From positions 310,001 to 374,000 of the forward strand of contig JPHH03000015.1 in assembly GCA_000750105.3 (NCBI GenBank): a stretch of DNA of 64,000 nt, read 5' to 3'. Shown piece by piece: positions 36,106 to 47,639 of the stretch. Position numbers and translations under genes: made by a program. The notes beneath the pieces are model-generated. The model saw only the letters and a program-made list of their open reading frames with translations. It was not told the DNA's origin and ran no database searches. Each line of letters begins with the position of its first letter. The stretch's first letter is position 1. The stretch is from Tolypocladium sp. Sup5 PDA-1. Its lineage: Eukaryota > Ascomycota > Sordariomycetes > Hypocreales > Ophiocordycipitaceae.

Positions 36106-36864
36106 CGAAGAAACCTCCCAGGCAACACCATGATCCTCGCCATGCTTCTTCCTCGCCAACTTCAACCCCAGATATGAATGCTCGCGCGGCAAGGACGCCG
36201 ATTCCGCGAGGGCTGTCTTTCGCGATGCCGGACTGCCAAAGCTGCCGTCTGCTCGACGTCCCTACCCGAGCTTGGCGTCTTCGCGGACCTCGTCCATCGC
36301 AAAACGTCGTTGCTTGCCAGTCGAGTGGTTGTCCGCAATGGACGTGAGCTGGCGGATCCGGGCACCGACCAGCCCTGTTGGTGCTGAGATCGGCGTCCGT
36401 ATCCCTTGGTTGCGTAATGATGATGTGCTCCTGTCGAGCGGCTTGGGTCTGTTAGTAAAACAATATGCCATTGCATAGAGTGACGAGAAGAATGCTGATA
36501 GATGGAGATAAGAACGGTGAACCACTCTTGTGCTGCCAATGCAATTGGAGGACGAGTATTGACCTGCAAGAAGGCTCGTTAGGAGAGTATGCGGGAAGAT
36601 GGCCTGGGAAAGATCAAGTTGATGACGTTGCCGGGGGAGGAGAAAGAATCAGCTCAGAGTCGGCATCAGGCAGGAGCGACACCGCGGTCAAAGGAGCTGC
36701 CCACGACACAATCGGCACGTCAAATGCACAAGACGGGGCACAAAACGTGCGCATGGTAAGGTAGGCAGATAACACCACCACAACTGGTATCAATTGTCTC
36801 GGCTCGGTGCTAAAATGGGCAAGGGATTTTGATGTACAAGGACCTCCGACACTAGCAACATCGT
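36106..36864. other. Upstream region of the Cys-rich gene
   Basis: This contains an open frame in phase with the Cys-rich gene from an ATG at 36471, interrupted by TAG at 36262-36264. On the minus strand it also holds two good acceptor-like sites (TTTACTAACAG ending near 36458, and CTAACGAGCCTTCTTGCAG ending near 36566). 5' UTR or coding introns are therefore likely. The distal part should be the ATP16 3' UTR. Confidence 0.5.
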
Positions 36865-37657
36865 CTATTTCACATGAGCAGCCAGAGTCTCGAGGACCTG
36901 CATATTGCGTTAGCAGTTGTCGGCGAGATTCGTGAAAATTGCGTCGACGTACCTCCAGCTCAATCTTGGCCTCGGCGATATCCTGCTCGCTGCCGCTGCC
37001 GTTGGCGACCTTCTGGGCCTCGGCAATCTGGGATCGGATGGCGTCGGCGCTGAAATCCTCGAGAGGGTAGCCCTCGGTGGCGTTGATGCTCATGGCAGAG
37101 CCGGGCTGGACGGTCGCGAATCCACCGGCCACTGCGTTTCTTGTCAGCTACGCGCCGCCTAGACAAATATCCCATCGGAAGCAATTGGCGACGTACGGAA
37201 GAACTGCTTGGCACCACCGCTCTCCTCGACGACCTCGACGACGCCGGGCTTGAGCTGCTCAATCGCGGGGACGTGGTTCGCAAGGACACCCATCTCGCCG
37301 GACTCCGCGGGGATGTTGACCTGGATGACGTCCTGGGACTTGTAGATGGACTGCGAGTGCGGCAATTAGCTCGGCTGTATCAATCGTCGCGCGACGGGTG
37401 CCGGCAGCCCAATCGCATCTCGGGTTATCGTGAGTCGGTTGCTGCTCAGGGGCCTCCATACCTGGTGAGGCAGAGACATGCTCAGCTTGATCTAGAGAAG
37501 AGGTCAATTTACGTCCTCGCGGAACGCCCATATAGCCGAAGGGGGGATTCCTTGCCTTGTCGGGGATGGCCTCGGCGTACGTTCTCCGCTGGGCGACAAC
37601 CCGCATGGCGGCGGGGCGAGCACGAACGGCCGCGCGGGCGAGGCGGAGGGAGTTCAT
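36865..37657 (-). CDS. ATP16: Mitochondrial F1Fo ATP synthase subunit delta
   Basis: Five exons: 37657-37556, 37491-37462, 37350-37197, 37131-36953 and 36897-36865, giving 165 residues, the normal length. The first about 27 residues are Arg/Ala-rich without acidic residues, a typical mitochondrial presequence. The mature start DKIKLSMSLPHQSIYKSQ, then VNIPAESGEMGVLANHVP and AIEQLKPGVVEV, forms the beta-sandwich domain. GGFATVQPGSAMSINATEGYPLEDF and the C-terminal helices (AQKVANGSGSEQDIAEAKIE) complete the delta/epsilon fold. The subunit is part of the central stalk that couples proton flow to F1 catalysis. Intron 1 (37555-37492) begins GC and ends AG, a minor splice class. A 30-nt exon follows it. 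The join is supported by the family sequence. Confidence 0.93.
37492..37555 (-). other. GC-AG intron in ATP16
   Basis: This 64-bp intron has donor GCAAGG (after GACAAG) and acceptor CTCTAG. No nearby GT donor gives a frame that restores the conserved SDKIKLS-like segment of the subunit, so the GC donor is the best reading. Confidence 0.8.
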
Positions 37658-40600
37658 GGTGAGTTGAGGGGGGTGATTGAGTTGATGCTTGACGTGAAGC
37701 TCAAATGAGGCCGTTGTCACGAATCTTTGTCGGACACCAGTCCATGATTCGGCTAGCGGGAAAATCCGACCGAGATTGGTCACATGACCATTCACGTGCC
37801 CTCCTTTGTCAGCTCCATCGTCGAGTTGGACTAACGCCACAACGAAGAGCACAACGAAACTCTAGGCTTGCAATATCTTGTCGGATTTCCTCTAAAATGG
37901 CCCTGCTGTCTTGGAGGATTTTGAGTACCCGGATTTCAGACATCTCGCCGGGCTTAACACTGGTATCTCCTGAACAGTCATGTGCAACCAGCAAGTAAAC
38001 GATGCCGATGAGCCGGAAGTCAACACCACCAGCCTCACCGCAACATCAATATCAACCCCAGAGCTTCACATGGATCAAGGAGCTTTCGAGCTGAACGGTG
38101 ATCCCCGCGCAACGGCACCTTGGTTCCCCCCCCGTATAATCCGTACTGGAAGCCCCATCCTTGATCAATGCCGTGGCTGAACCCACGTATTTCCTACCAC
38201 GTATCCGCCACCACACCCTCAGACGAACAAGCCGTGCTTGCCGTCGCGACCAACGCCGCGAGGAATTCCCACACACAAGATCGCCATCTTGCTACTGATG
38301 CAGCTAGTGCTAGATTTGGAGACGGCACTGCGAGATCAACAGCATGGTTGCCCTTGAGTTGGTCACGGGCAACGACCGTTGCGCCCGGGCTACCCTACAG
38401 GGCGGTGACTGGAGGGACGGCAGCGGGTAACCACCCGTGTTAGTTGGCATGACGGCTGCCCCCTTCTTTCGCCGAATGCCATTGTGCCCAACTGGAAATC
38501 CCATTTCTCGTCGCTTCTCTTCCAAGCGGTCTTGGTGGAGATGATTGATGGGAGTCTACAAGTTTTGGCTGGATGTGTTGTCGGGAGGCTTGCTCCTCAC
38601 CGGCTGCACCTTACACGCCTTCGGTGAATTGACTGCTGTGGCGGTCGTGAAACGAGCTCCCACTCTTCGGTGGCTCAGAAGACAACCGATCTTCATTCAG
38701 CTCAACTCTGCCAATTCTGGTACGTAGGTGCAATGTCAGACATGGCAGACCACAACCTTGGTGCTCCCGCAGGCAAACATCTCAACCCCCCCGGATGATG
38801 AAGGGGTTTAAGTTGTCTCCTCGAACCTCAGGTCCCAGGTATCACCGCAGGCTGGTCCAGGCGCTTCCAATTCCTGTCGTGCCTCACCCGGGCTGTGCAA
38901 GCTGCAGTGACACAGCAGTCCATCGCGATGCTCGACAGATGCTGTGTCACTGGCAATATCTGCCTCTTGCAAAATCAATAATTTGCCAAAACCTTGGACC
39001 CCGTTTCGTGAAACACAGGGCTTGCCCGTGGTCCACCTGCAGGGCCGTCGTCGCACTGTACGGCTAAGGTGGCGGACCGACCCCGGGCCAGCAAATTATC
39101 GTGAGGCTAATTATAACACGTGCGAAGAAGGCGTTTTCCAAAGAAATTTTCTTACAATTTTCCTGCCAACGCCAATTGCAAACGAGAACCGTGCGTCGTA
39201 GCCAAGGCAATTTTTTTTCTCTTGTTTTCGTGGAATCCACGCATCCTCGAAAAGCGGCTGTCGTCGGTTACTGCGAAGCCGAAACTGTCATCCAATCTCT
39301 GGCGCCCCTAGGGCTGTGTGTCGCACTGGGCCTGCAAGATGGACCCTGATCGGAGCAATACAGGCCTCGGAGCCACGGGACCCTGCACTGTTTGTCTCTC
39401 ACTTGACAGGAAGAGGATCTCTCCGATGTGGATCTTGGCGGTGTCTCACGGCCAGCATCTGAGCCCTGCGGCTTATTACACGTCGTGACAGCTGAGAGGA
39501 GGTTTCCATTGAATGGATTGGAGGCCAAGAGCAAGACAATATCGCTTGGCATAGCGGCACAGCGAATCGCCGTGGACATTGCCAGCTCATCTCCAGCTCA
39601 CGGGCATGGACCGAAGTACGATAAGCTCGCTGAGTTGCCGCCGACGTCGCAATGGCAGGGCCAAGGCCCAGAACATCCTTCTTGCAAGCCGTGGGATCAT
39701 TCTCACCCACCTGAGCCGTGTCAGCGAGCGGTGGTGAATCGCATCCGACGTCCCCTTCCCCTCTCTGCAGTCTGCATCTGGTCCATCCACTCCGCAAACT
39801 GCTCCGGGCCACCTCCACCACGCGCCGGATGGGTCAGTCTTCACCGCCGGTTTGATAGATGACGGACGAGTCGTGGCCGTCGTGTCTTGCACCGCTTGGA
39901 CGAGTCCAGCCATGCCGAGGGTGGTCGGTTCAAGCTGCGCGAGATGCAAGCTGCGGAACACACCACGGCGCTACGCACGCACGTGCACGTTCTCGTACTG
40001 TAGTCTGCAGGACGCTTGCCCGGCATACACACTAAGGTAGATCAGACCAGCCCCTTTCTTCCCCGCATTCGTGCTGCATGCCGTGATGGTACGCGCTGGT
40101 GATGAAACTGGGTGAGAGAAGGAGGTGAGCTAGTAGCAACGGGGCATTTCCTCTACGCGCTGAAGCCGCGTCGCAAATCGTATGGACCTTGAGCTTGAGG
40201 ATGCGGGGCTGCCATTCAATGATCAACGAGGGGTCCATGTTGTTAGCGCCGTCCCGTGGTCATCTAAAGATGAGACGATCAAACGCTCCAACACCATCAC
40301 GAATTGATGCGGGCAAGGCGGGTTTGGGCGCCGGCGTTGTGTCTTCGTATTCTCACTTGAGTCATTGAGACGTCTTGTTTCGAAGAGGCACGTCATGATC
40401 TGCCTGGCAGCTTAATTTATTAGGGGTAACTGGTCGAACCACAGGGATCGGCTATACCTTGCAAGCCAGCTCATGTCGCAGGGTAGGTAGATCTCAACCA
40501 ACATGCTGGCACAAACCCAATTCACAGCAACCTGCGCGGGAAACGGCCTACTTACGGCCATAGGATCCCAGATGGCCAGTAATGCGGCGCGAAGTTGGTG

Positions 40601-41644
40601 GCCGCCTGTCCTGGCTCAGGCTGGAAAGCGCGGATTCTTGACGGGTCACATTCCCATGCTGCACCTCGGGGAGGAGCAGTGGCCCATGCAAGTGACAGGC
40701 AATCCATTGGATAGGCTACGGCACAAGCTTCCATGCGGCCCGTTTCACGATCAACGCGTCGTCATGCCGCAGCAGTGCAGATGCGGTGTCCGCGTTGGTG
40801 GTGTGTTGCGTACTCGTACTTAACCGTGAGACGCTGTCGACGGACATTTTGGCTTTGACCGCATCGCTGGAATGGCTGGGTGTTCCACGAGCCAGCCGAG
40901 GTGTCGTCATGTTGTGCTGCTCTGTCCACCGTAGCCGGCTCCGATAGGTTACCTGCAAAGGGATATGTTCAGATGGAATGGTTGCACAGCGCAGGCCCCG
41001 GAGAGTGTGACTTGGACGAGTCGCGACCTCTACGAGTACGGACTATTATCTCTGGTGCAAGCTGCACGAATGGCCTTCTGCTTCCCTGCAGGTCTCCCCC
41101 ACGCGGACCAGCACCGTGCATGCCGTCTATGCAGTTGACCGCACCTGATGCTCAATACGGGCCAGAGACGAGCAGAGACGCGCGCTGTTGCACCAGCCGA
41201 GAAGGGCATTTCGGCCGGATGAGCCCAAGTGGCCGGCTCAAGTCTTGCCGACCGGCGACGGGCTCAGGCTAAGACGGGCGCCAGACGGGCGCCAGAAGAA
41301 CGGAAGTCTGGCAGAGCTGAAATGACGATGATGACAGAGGCGCCTTTGACCGCCGCTTCAGGATATGCCTCATACCGACCGACGTAGCGTTCGAGAAGGT
41401 CGGGCCTGGACCTGGTCGCTCGTTTGAGGAAAGCCAAACTGGTGGCGCCTGTGGAAGCCACCGCGCAACAGATTGATGTGCTGGCTGAACTTGTTATTAG
41501 TCTGTACGAAACACGGGCAGATCGCTGCTCAAGCTGGTAGAGAGCGGCAAAAACGGAGTCAGCAGCCGGCGGGGTCGACATCCTCAATACCACCTCGGCC
41601 GATCAAGTTTCTGCTACGGTGCCGTTGCTGCGATAGTGAGGTAT

Positions 41645-41655
41645 GTACGGAGTAC
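41645..41655. repeat. Dispersed GTACGGAGTAC copy
   Basis: An exact copy of the dispersed motif in non-coding DNA; related copies follow at 41977 and 42332. Confidence 0.8.
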
Positions 41656-41976
41656 GAGCAGCACATGGCCGTCGTGGACTCGTGGTAGGGTCAACGGCTT
41701 CACCGAGAGGAGAGTACAGGACTACGGCTGGGATAAGCTAGTCTCAGGCAACGCACATGTTGCTGCGCCGTGCGCGTGGTCGTCATCGGTGAAACAAACA
41801 AACAAAGGGACTGCAATGCTGTTTCAATCGATGGGCTTGCTTTGGTAGTGGATCTGCGCGAAGCAACCGAGGGTGGCAAGGGCCTCGACAATGCCGAAGG
41901 ATGAAGGTCATCTGTCATACCGCCTGCAATATGTGGCGGCTTGCTCTGGCATCAGCAAAAGGCCCGCTGTCTATCC

Positions 41977-41986
41977 GTACGGAGTA
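41977..41986. repeat. Dispersed GTACGGAGTA copy
   Basis: An exact GTACGGAGTA in non-coding DNA, about 1.6 kb upstream of the next gene start. Confidence 0.8.
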
Positions 41987-42331
41987 GTCCACGGCTGCTC
42001 GGGTTCCGGCCGACGGGCTGGGGGAAGAGGAGGATGCAGCATCCGCAGCATCCAGAGGTGGCAGAGGACGACGACTCGCGGCCTACAGTGCCCCGGCACA
42101 GTGCCGCGTTGACTCGGCCGCATTCGGCCCAGCACGTGGTGGCTGCCGTTGCCGGCGCATTCCGACAGTAAACTCGCACTATCGCCACTGTTGGCCTGCG
42201 GTCACGGCCAGTCGCCCGCAACGTTCCACTCCTGGCGCACTGTGCAGTCCAGCCGCTGCCTGGTTCCGACTGGCCTCGGGCAGCACGCTCCACCGCAAGC
42301 GCAGCAAATTTCGCCATCGGAGTGCCCGCGC

Positions 42332-42341
42332 TACTCCGTAC
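42332..42341. repeat. Dispersed TACTCCGTAC copy
   Basis: An exact reverse-orientation copy of the motif in the same upstream region. Confidence 0.8.
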
Positions 42342-42734
42342 TGTGCTCTGTGCTGCGAGGGGAAATACGGCGCTGTAACTCGTACGCGTCTCCCCAGCCG
42401 CAGCGCATTGTATGACCCGCACTTGTACAGCCGCCGTACCTCGGGCGCTACAGGCGAGGAGTCAGCAAGCACCAGCGGACAGCACAGGCCAAGCACGCCG
42501 AGACGGGGCCAAGCGAAGGTGCCAAGCCCTGTCATGAGCCCCTCCCATCTCCAGTCTTCCTGCCGCCTCTGTTCCCATCTCAGCCAAAAATCAGCAGGCG
42601 CGGCTCTGCTCCCAGTGGCTCCTTCCAGCGAACAGTGGCTCCCACCGTCCACCTCTCCTTGCCCCCACTGTCCTTTGTAAATGCCCACTTCCTCGCTCCC
42701 TCTCGCCTCCCCACTGACAAAGAAAAGAGGGTGA

Positions 42735-43589
42735 GTGCGGTTTTTTGCCATTTTCGGCCCACCCAGGCAATATATTCCCATCCAGCCGGCCCCGACACCC
42801 TCCTCCTCTCCCTCTTCAACCACTGCTGAATCTCTGTCTGCTCGACGCCCTCGACGGCTTCGCTGCGTCTCGTCTTGTGCTGAGGTCTGCCCGCCGGGCC
42901 GTCCTACGTTCCTGCGAGCAGCAGCAGCAGCAGCAGCGCCGCATCCACTTACACTCGTCATACATCACCTGCTGCGTATTACACATCCATCGAGGCGTCA
43001 GCCAACCAGCAACACCACCACCAGTCATCCTTCGTATACCAGCGCCCGCGCCACCGCGAGACGGACGTCATCTGGAATCTGCCAAGCCGCGCTGCCACCA
43101 CCTTCATCGCACAGGACCCTTGGAGTCAACCCATCGGACCCTGGTAGTCGCTTCATACGTCGTACAAACCCTTCGCCGTTGACGCAGGCGCTCCAATCGA
43201 CGAGAGCAGGCTTGCATCGGCCATCGACCCGAGTTGTACACCTGCTTCTGCCTCAACACAACATCCTAGTCTTCTCCTTGGGCACCCGACAATGACGGCC
43301 TTGCAGTTATAGCACGACTGTCCTCAGGGACACTCGAAACAACACCACTAAGATTCACTCTTGACGAGTAGAGGTCTGCACTGGTTTGTCGGCTTCGTTT
43401 GCGCGACGCAACCAACCATTCGAACATCGGCTCAACCGCTATTCGCACGATCCTTCGAAACTTACCTACACGACCCAGCAACGACTCCTGGCGCGTCGTT
43501 TTGCTCCGGCAGCTTAAATACTCAATCCGCCTGATACTCATCACAGCTGCGTTTGTGGCGACGAACATACATCTCGCATAACCCAAACC
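42735..43589 (+). promoter_or_regulatory. Probable long pyrimidine-rich 5' leader
   Basis: This region upstream of the DUF2457-like start is C/T-rich, with a CAG tract at about 42916-42937. It contains several upstream ATGs that open short frames. These features fit the long 5' UTRs common in filamentous fungi. Transcription start and splicing are not determined. Confidence 0.45.
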
Positions 43590-45776
43590 ATGAATAAACT
43601 CCCTCCCACAGTATCGGTGGCGCCCGACTGGGTGTCCCCTGCCATGGACGACGCAGAGGACCTCGACGAGCCACCAGAGCCAAGGCTCCATCAACCCGCC
43701 TCGAACAAGTTCCAGAGGACAACCGTTCGACGACCCATCGGCCAGCCGTCTCTACTTACCAAGGCGATCTTGGGCCACTCGGACGATGACAGCCACGAAT
43801 GCACCACTTCCATCCTGGTCAACAGCCAACGTCGGCGCTCCATGGCCAGCAATGTCAGCGTGGCGTCCACCGCTGATCTCACCAGTGACACTGGACTGAC
43901 CAGCCCGTGTCGTACCAACACCCCGAGCCCGCCTATTCCAGAGATGACCGCGCTGCGGCTGAATGCCGAGGCCCTGGAAAGCAAGAACGCGCCTCTTGTC
44001 GGCACCAACAGGGCGCAAGAAGCCCCTGGGGATCCTCGGAGGAAACGATGCATTCAGTTTGCATGTGCGGCGAGGCCTATGGTCCCGGAACAGGCCGCCC
44101 CTCGCGCTGCACCAATGGTCAAGACGCCTTCTGCAGACGAGGCGCCGCGACGGCCTTGCATCAAGTTCGCGTGCCCTGCCCGCCCAGCCTCTACACAGAA
44201 CACGCCGCCCAAACAACCACAGGAGTCTACCGCAAGGCCTGCCCCTCTCAGCAACCCCGAGTCTCCTTCGACGCCCAAGAAGTCGTCCGTCCTGTCTGCG
44301 GCGGCCAACACATCACCTCGCCCGTCTACCCGAAGACTGTCCAACAAAACCACGCTCGCCCGGCCCAAGTTTCTTCGTGCCAACTCCAAGGACCTCGTCA
44401 AGGATGGATCCCAGTTCCACGAGTTTGCCAGTGGCATGGCGCGCGAGGAAGACTGGATTCGACAAGTCAACCCCACCGTCACGACGAAGCTCACCATCTA
44501 TGATACGCTCACCAAGGAAAATCACATCCGTCGCCTGGGAGCTGAGGCTGAGGAGGAGGCTGAGCAAGAAGACGAGGAGGCTGAGGCTGCCATGGCTGAT
44601 GACGACGATGACGACGAATTGGAGGATGGTGATGAAGACGAGGAAGAGGAAGATGAGGAAGACGAGGATGAGGATGAAGAGTCTGATGGGTACTACACCG
44701 ACGAAGAGACCGGCTTTGCTGAATCCGACGACGATGACGAGGAAGAGGACGAGAACATGATTCTTTGGACTCCCGGCCACGCCTCTGCCATCCGCCAGAT
44801 CCCAGGAATGGTCCCCGCGCGCCGACCCTCGCTCCACGAGCCGTTGTCGGACTCGTCAGCCGCGACCAACGGCAGCATCCGGCGCGTCAAGCCGAAGCGT
44901 GTCAAGCCACAGTCCGAAGCACCCGATCTGCCCGACAGCACCGATTTCGTCTGTGGAACGCTGGACGAGGACAGACCCCTGGAGGAGGCCTATCTTTCCT
45001 GCCTCGCGGCCCGTAGGAACGAGAAGCTGCGTGTGATTCCACAAGACATCGACCCGAGCTTCCCTGCTTCGGATCCTGACAACGACGATGAAGAGGACAT
45101 CTACAACCCTGTCGCCCACGACAGCGATGGGGACGCGTGGGTGCAAGGGGAGATGGAGGACTTGCATCACGGGCAGGATCGGTCTCGCAGGAGGAGGAAG
45201 AGTGAACAGGCTTCGCCCCGCAAGTACCGCTCACCTGCGCCGAAGCGACACCACTCGCCGGCCCCGAAGCCTCGAGCAAGATCGCCGGCCCCGAAGCCTC
45301 GAGCAAGATCGCCGGCCCCGAAACCCCGTGCCCGATCACCGAAGCCACTGTTTGGTCGTCATTCACCTCGGAGAGCAAGGTCGCCTGCTGCACCCAGGGC
45401 TATGACCACCCCTACTGGATCCCCTCGCCAAGGAGCACACGTGCAGTTCTACCTCGCTGGCCGGCCCAACACGACCCACACCAAATCACTGCCTCGTCCT
45501 GCTGCTCTCTTCCCTCATATGAGAAGGGAGCGGAACCTCAAGTACCACGTCGATGCCGACATGCACGTTCGCGGTGCCATTGATATCGTCAAGGGTCTCG
45601 AGAAGAAGCGCCAGCGGCGCAAGGAGAAGTTTTACCAGAAATATTGCAACCGGGCACGCCGTGGCCAGGTCCCGGAGCGCAAGCCCCAGCCCGGTCGGGG
45701 TGCGGAGCGCATGAAGGAACTCGGTCTACTCATGGCCGGCAAGAAGGATCAAGGCAACTACGTGCTCTCGGTTTAA
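43590..45776 (+). CDS. Acidic fungal protein, DUF2457-like
   Basis: A single exon of 728 residues. Visible parts in order: an N-terminal Ser/Pro-rich region; two related short motifs, RRKRCIQFACAARP and RRPCIKFACPARP; a folded-looking core around HEFASGMAREEDWIRQVNPTVT; a long Asp/Glu tract (roughly residues 315-390) ending in ENMILWTPGH; then DFVCGTLDEDRPLEEAYLSCL; an Arg/Pro/Ser repeat region; and a basic C-terminus with a long charged helix (IDIVKGLEKKRQRRKEKFYQKYCNRA). This arrangement resembles the fungal DUF2457 family, which has no established function. The acidic and basic tracts suggest a nuclear or nucleic-acid-associated role (inference). The first ATG of the open frame was chosen. 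Confidence 0.72.
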   Translation: MNKLPPTVSVAPDWVSPAMDDAEDLDEPPEPRLHQPASNKFQRTTVRRPIGQPSLLTKAILGHSDDDSHECTTSILVNSQRRRSMASNVSVASTADLTSDTGLTSPCRTNTPSPPIPEMTALRLNAEALESKNAPLVGTNRAQEAPGDPRRKRCIQFACAARPMVPEQAAPRAAPMVKTPSADEAPRRPCIKFACPARPASTQNTPPKQPQESTARPAPLSNPESPSTPKKSSVLSAAANTSPRPSTRRLSNKTTLARPKFLRANSKDLVKDGSQFHEFASGMAREEDWIRQVNPTVTTKLTIYDTLTKENHIRRLGAEAEEEAEQEDEEAEAAMADDDDDDELEDGDEDEEEEDEEDEDEDEESDGYYTDEETGFAESDDDDEEEDENMILWTPGHASAIRQIPGMVPARRPSLHEPLSDSSAATNGSIRRVKPKRVKPQSEAPDLPDSTDFVCGTLDEDRPLEEAYLSCLAARRNEKLRVIPQDIDPSFPASDPDNDDEEDIYNPVAHDSDGDAWVQGEMEDLHHGQDRSRRRRKSEQASPRKYRSPAPKRHHSPAPKPRARSPAPKPRARSPAPKPRARSPKPLFGRHSPRRARSPAAPRAMTTPTGSPRQGAHVQFYLAGRPNTTHTKSLPRPAALFPHMRRERNLKYHVDADMHVRGAIDIVKGLEKKRQRRKEKFYQKYCNRARRGQVPERKPQPGRGAERMKELGLLMAGKKDQGNYVLSV
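45255..45335 (+). repeat. Three tandem 27-bp coding repeats
   Basis: Three units of 27 bp (45255-45281, 45282-45308, 45309-45335) encode SPAPKPRAR. The first two are identical; the third has a few synonymous changes (for example AAACCCCGTGCCCGA). The near identity suggests recent expansion. Confidence 0.9.
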
Positions 45777-46735
45777 AGTGGCCACTATTCTCCCCGACCG
45801 GTCTTTTTTGCAGCACGCGACTCGGGAATTGGATACCCAAGAGACCGGAGTACCGTTTCATGTTACGGCGTTTTGGTTGCATGATGCGGCGTGTGATACC
45901 TGAGATCAGCAGGCTCGCCTACAGTTTACATGTTTTGGTACACTTCTTTTCTTACTGTTACATAACGACTTTACGATTTACTTCATGCATACATACTTGA
46001 GGGCTCTTGCCCTCATGAACTCTTGTATATATTTCTTCTTGCTCATATACTTGGTTGGCATACTGGAGAACGAACACATTCGCTGTTAGGGGGGGCGGCA
46101 AACTAGCATTCGCTTGGATACCCTGCATGAGCAGTTTAGGTTCTAAAGGCTGTGAATTGGCGTTGGTGGGATAGGGATGCTAAGTAAAGGGTGACAGGGT
46201 GAGAAGGTAGCTGAGCAGGTATCAAAAGTGATACCATACGCATTTGACTCCATCTCTGATTGTGAGCTGTGACGAGGGTGAGGGGAGACGTGATGCGGAG
46301 CCTATTCGTTGATGAGTCCCGTGAGTGTTGTATGTTTTTTTTTTTTTTTTAGAATATCAAGAACCATGGCCGACATGCCGATAACGACCAAAGCCACATG
46401 AATCTGCAAACAACGGTTGCCAGTGATACAGTAGCCACGTTGCTGCGACTTCTTCGGATCGGAGAGTCCGTCCACTGTGGCATGTTGTGCAGCGGATGTG
46501 CAAGTTGCGCCACGCCCGCCCCCGAAGTGGCGCTGCTTGATGCCTGAGACACGAGGCACCAAGACAGACCAACACGCTACCCTTCCTGCCAGGTTGGACA
46601 AATTCCGTGACTGACGCTGCGACCCTTAAGCCGCATCAAAAGCACCCTCACGCTCACGATTACGAACCACGCCGACCGGACCAGGCATAGATTTCCTTCG
46701 ATTCGACACGGACATTCGATTTAACGCAGGCCATC
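45777..46735. other. Intergenic, about 1 kb
   Basis: This holds the DUF2457-like 3' UTR and the SAR1 promoter. A run of 16 T lies at 46335-46350. No gene is supported. Confidence 0.6.
46335..46350 (+). repeat. Homopolymer of 16 T
   Basis: An uninterrupted T16 run about 390 bp upstream of SAR1. Poly(dA:dT) tracts in fungal promoters commonly exclude nucleosomes; that role here is inference. Confidence 0.85.
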
Positions 46736-47639
46736 ATGTGGATTGTCAACTGGTGTATGTTTGCCCACGAACTCGGGTCGCGCGAGGCGTTCGGGGCAGC
46801 TTGACTGACACGTGCTGCCGACAGTCTACGACGTGCTCTCCTCTCTGGGGCTGCTCAACAAGCACGCGAAGCTGCTGTTCCTCGGTCTCGATAATGCCGG
46901 AAAGACGACGCTGCTGCATATGCTCAAGGTACGATGCAGACGAGTCTCGACGGGTGGGGGACGCGTGGACGTCGGAGCCGGGGAATATTCGGCGATAGAA
47001 CGTTGAAGAACGTCGGCCGGCAGCTGGGAGCACGATGCTGACGTGGGGGAATTACTAGAACGACCGAGTTGCCATCCTGCAGCCTACTCTTCACCCAAGT
47101 GAGTGCAGCTTCTCCGCCGCCTACGTCTCGGGGCCAGAGAGAGCCGGCAAAAGTTCTAACCTCTTGCAGCGTCCGAGGAGCTCGCCATCGGCAATGTCCG
47201 ATTCACCACCTTTGATCTAGGTGGCCATCAGCAGGGTATGTACAAGACGGGTAGGACCCGTGAGACACAACCTGGGGGCTAACGTGCCGGTGTTCCAGCT
47301 CGCCGCATCTGGAGAGACTACTTCCCCGAGGTCAACGGCGTCGTGTTCCTCATCGACGCCAAGGACCACGAGCGATTCCCCGAGGCCAAGGCCGAGCTCG
47401 ACGCCCTTCTGTCGATGGAGGAGCTGTCCAAGGTGCCTTTTGTCATCCTGGGCAACAAGATTGACCACCCGGACGCCGTTTCGGAGGACGAGCTGCGACA
47501 CCAGCTCGGCATGTACCAGACGACGGGCAAGGGCAAGGTCCAGCTGGAGGGCATCCGACCTATCGAGCTGTTCATGTGCTCTGTCGTCATGCGGCAAGGC
47601 TACGGCGAGGGCATACGGTGGTTGTCGCAGTATGTGTAA
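46736..47639 (+). CDS. SAR1: Sar1 small GTPase of the COPII coat
   Basis: Five exons: 46736-46754, 46825-46928, 47059-47098, 47170-47235 and 47299-47639. They give exactly 189 residues, the canonical fungal Sar1 length. The N-terminus MWIVNWFYDVLSSLGLLNK is the amphipathic helix that inserts in the ER membrane. GLDNAGKT (residues 27-34) is the P loop, LQPTLHPTSEEL is switch I, DLGGHQQARR is switch II, and NKID is the guanine-specificity motif. The protein ends in WLSQYV. Sar1-GTP recruits Sec23/24 and starts vesicle budding from the ER. Its exchange factor SEC12 is at 15.6-17.4 kb. All four introns are GT-AG and interrupt mainly the 5' half, a usual pattern for highly conserved fungal GTPases. 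Identification is very secure. Confidence 0.97.

Larger units (their letters stand above)
37658..43589. other. 5.9 kb divergent gene-free stretch
   Basis: This lies between the ATP16 and DUF2457-like gene starts, which point away from each other. No coding gene is supported. Copies of the TACGGAGTA/TACTCCGTAC family occur at 41645-41655, 41977-41986 and 42332-42341. The last kilobase is pyrimidine-rich and probably forms the promoter and leader of the downstream gene. Confidence 0.55.

Noticed and set aside
36614..36755. A short minus-strand open frame from an ATG at about 36755.
   Set aside because: About 46 codons with no recognisable feature, in the ATP16 3' flank; it could only be an upstream ORF.
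42179..42961. A 260-codon minus-strand open frame.
   Set aside because: Antisense to the probable C/T-rich leader of the DUF2457-like gene, without recognisable protein features.
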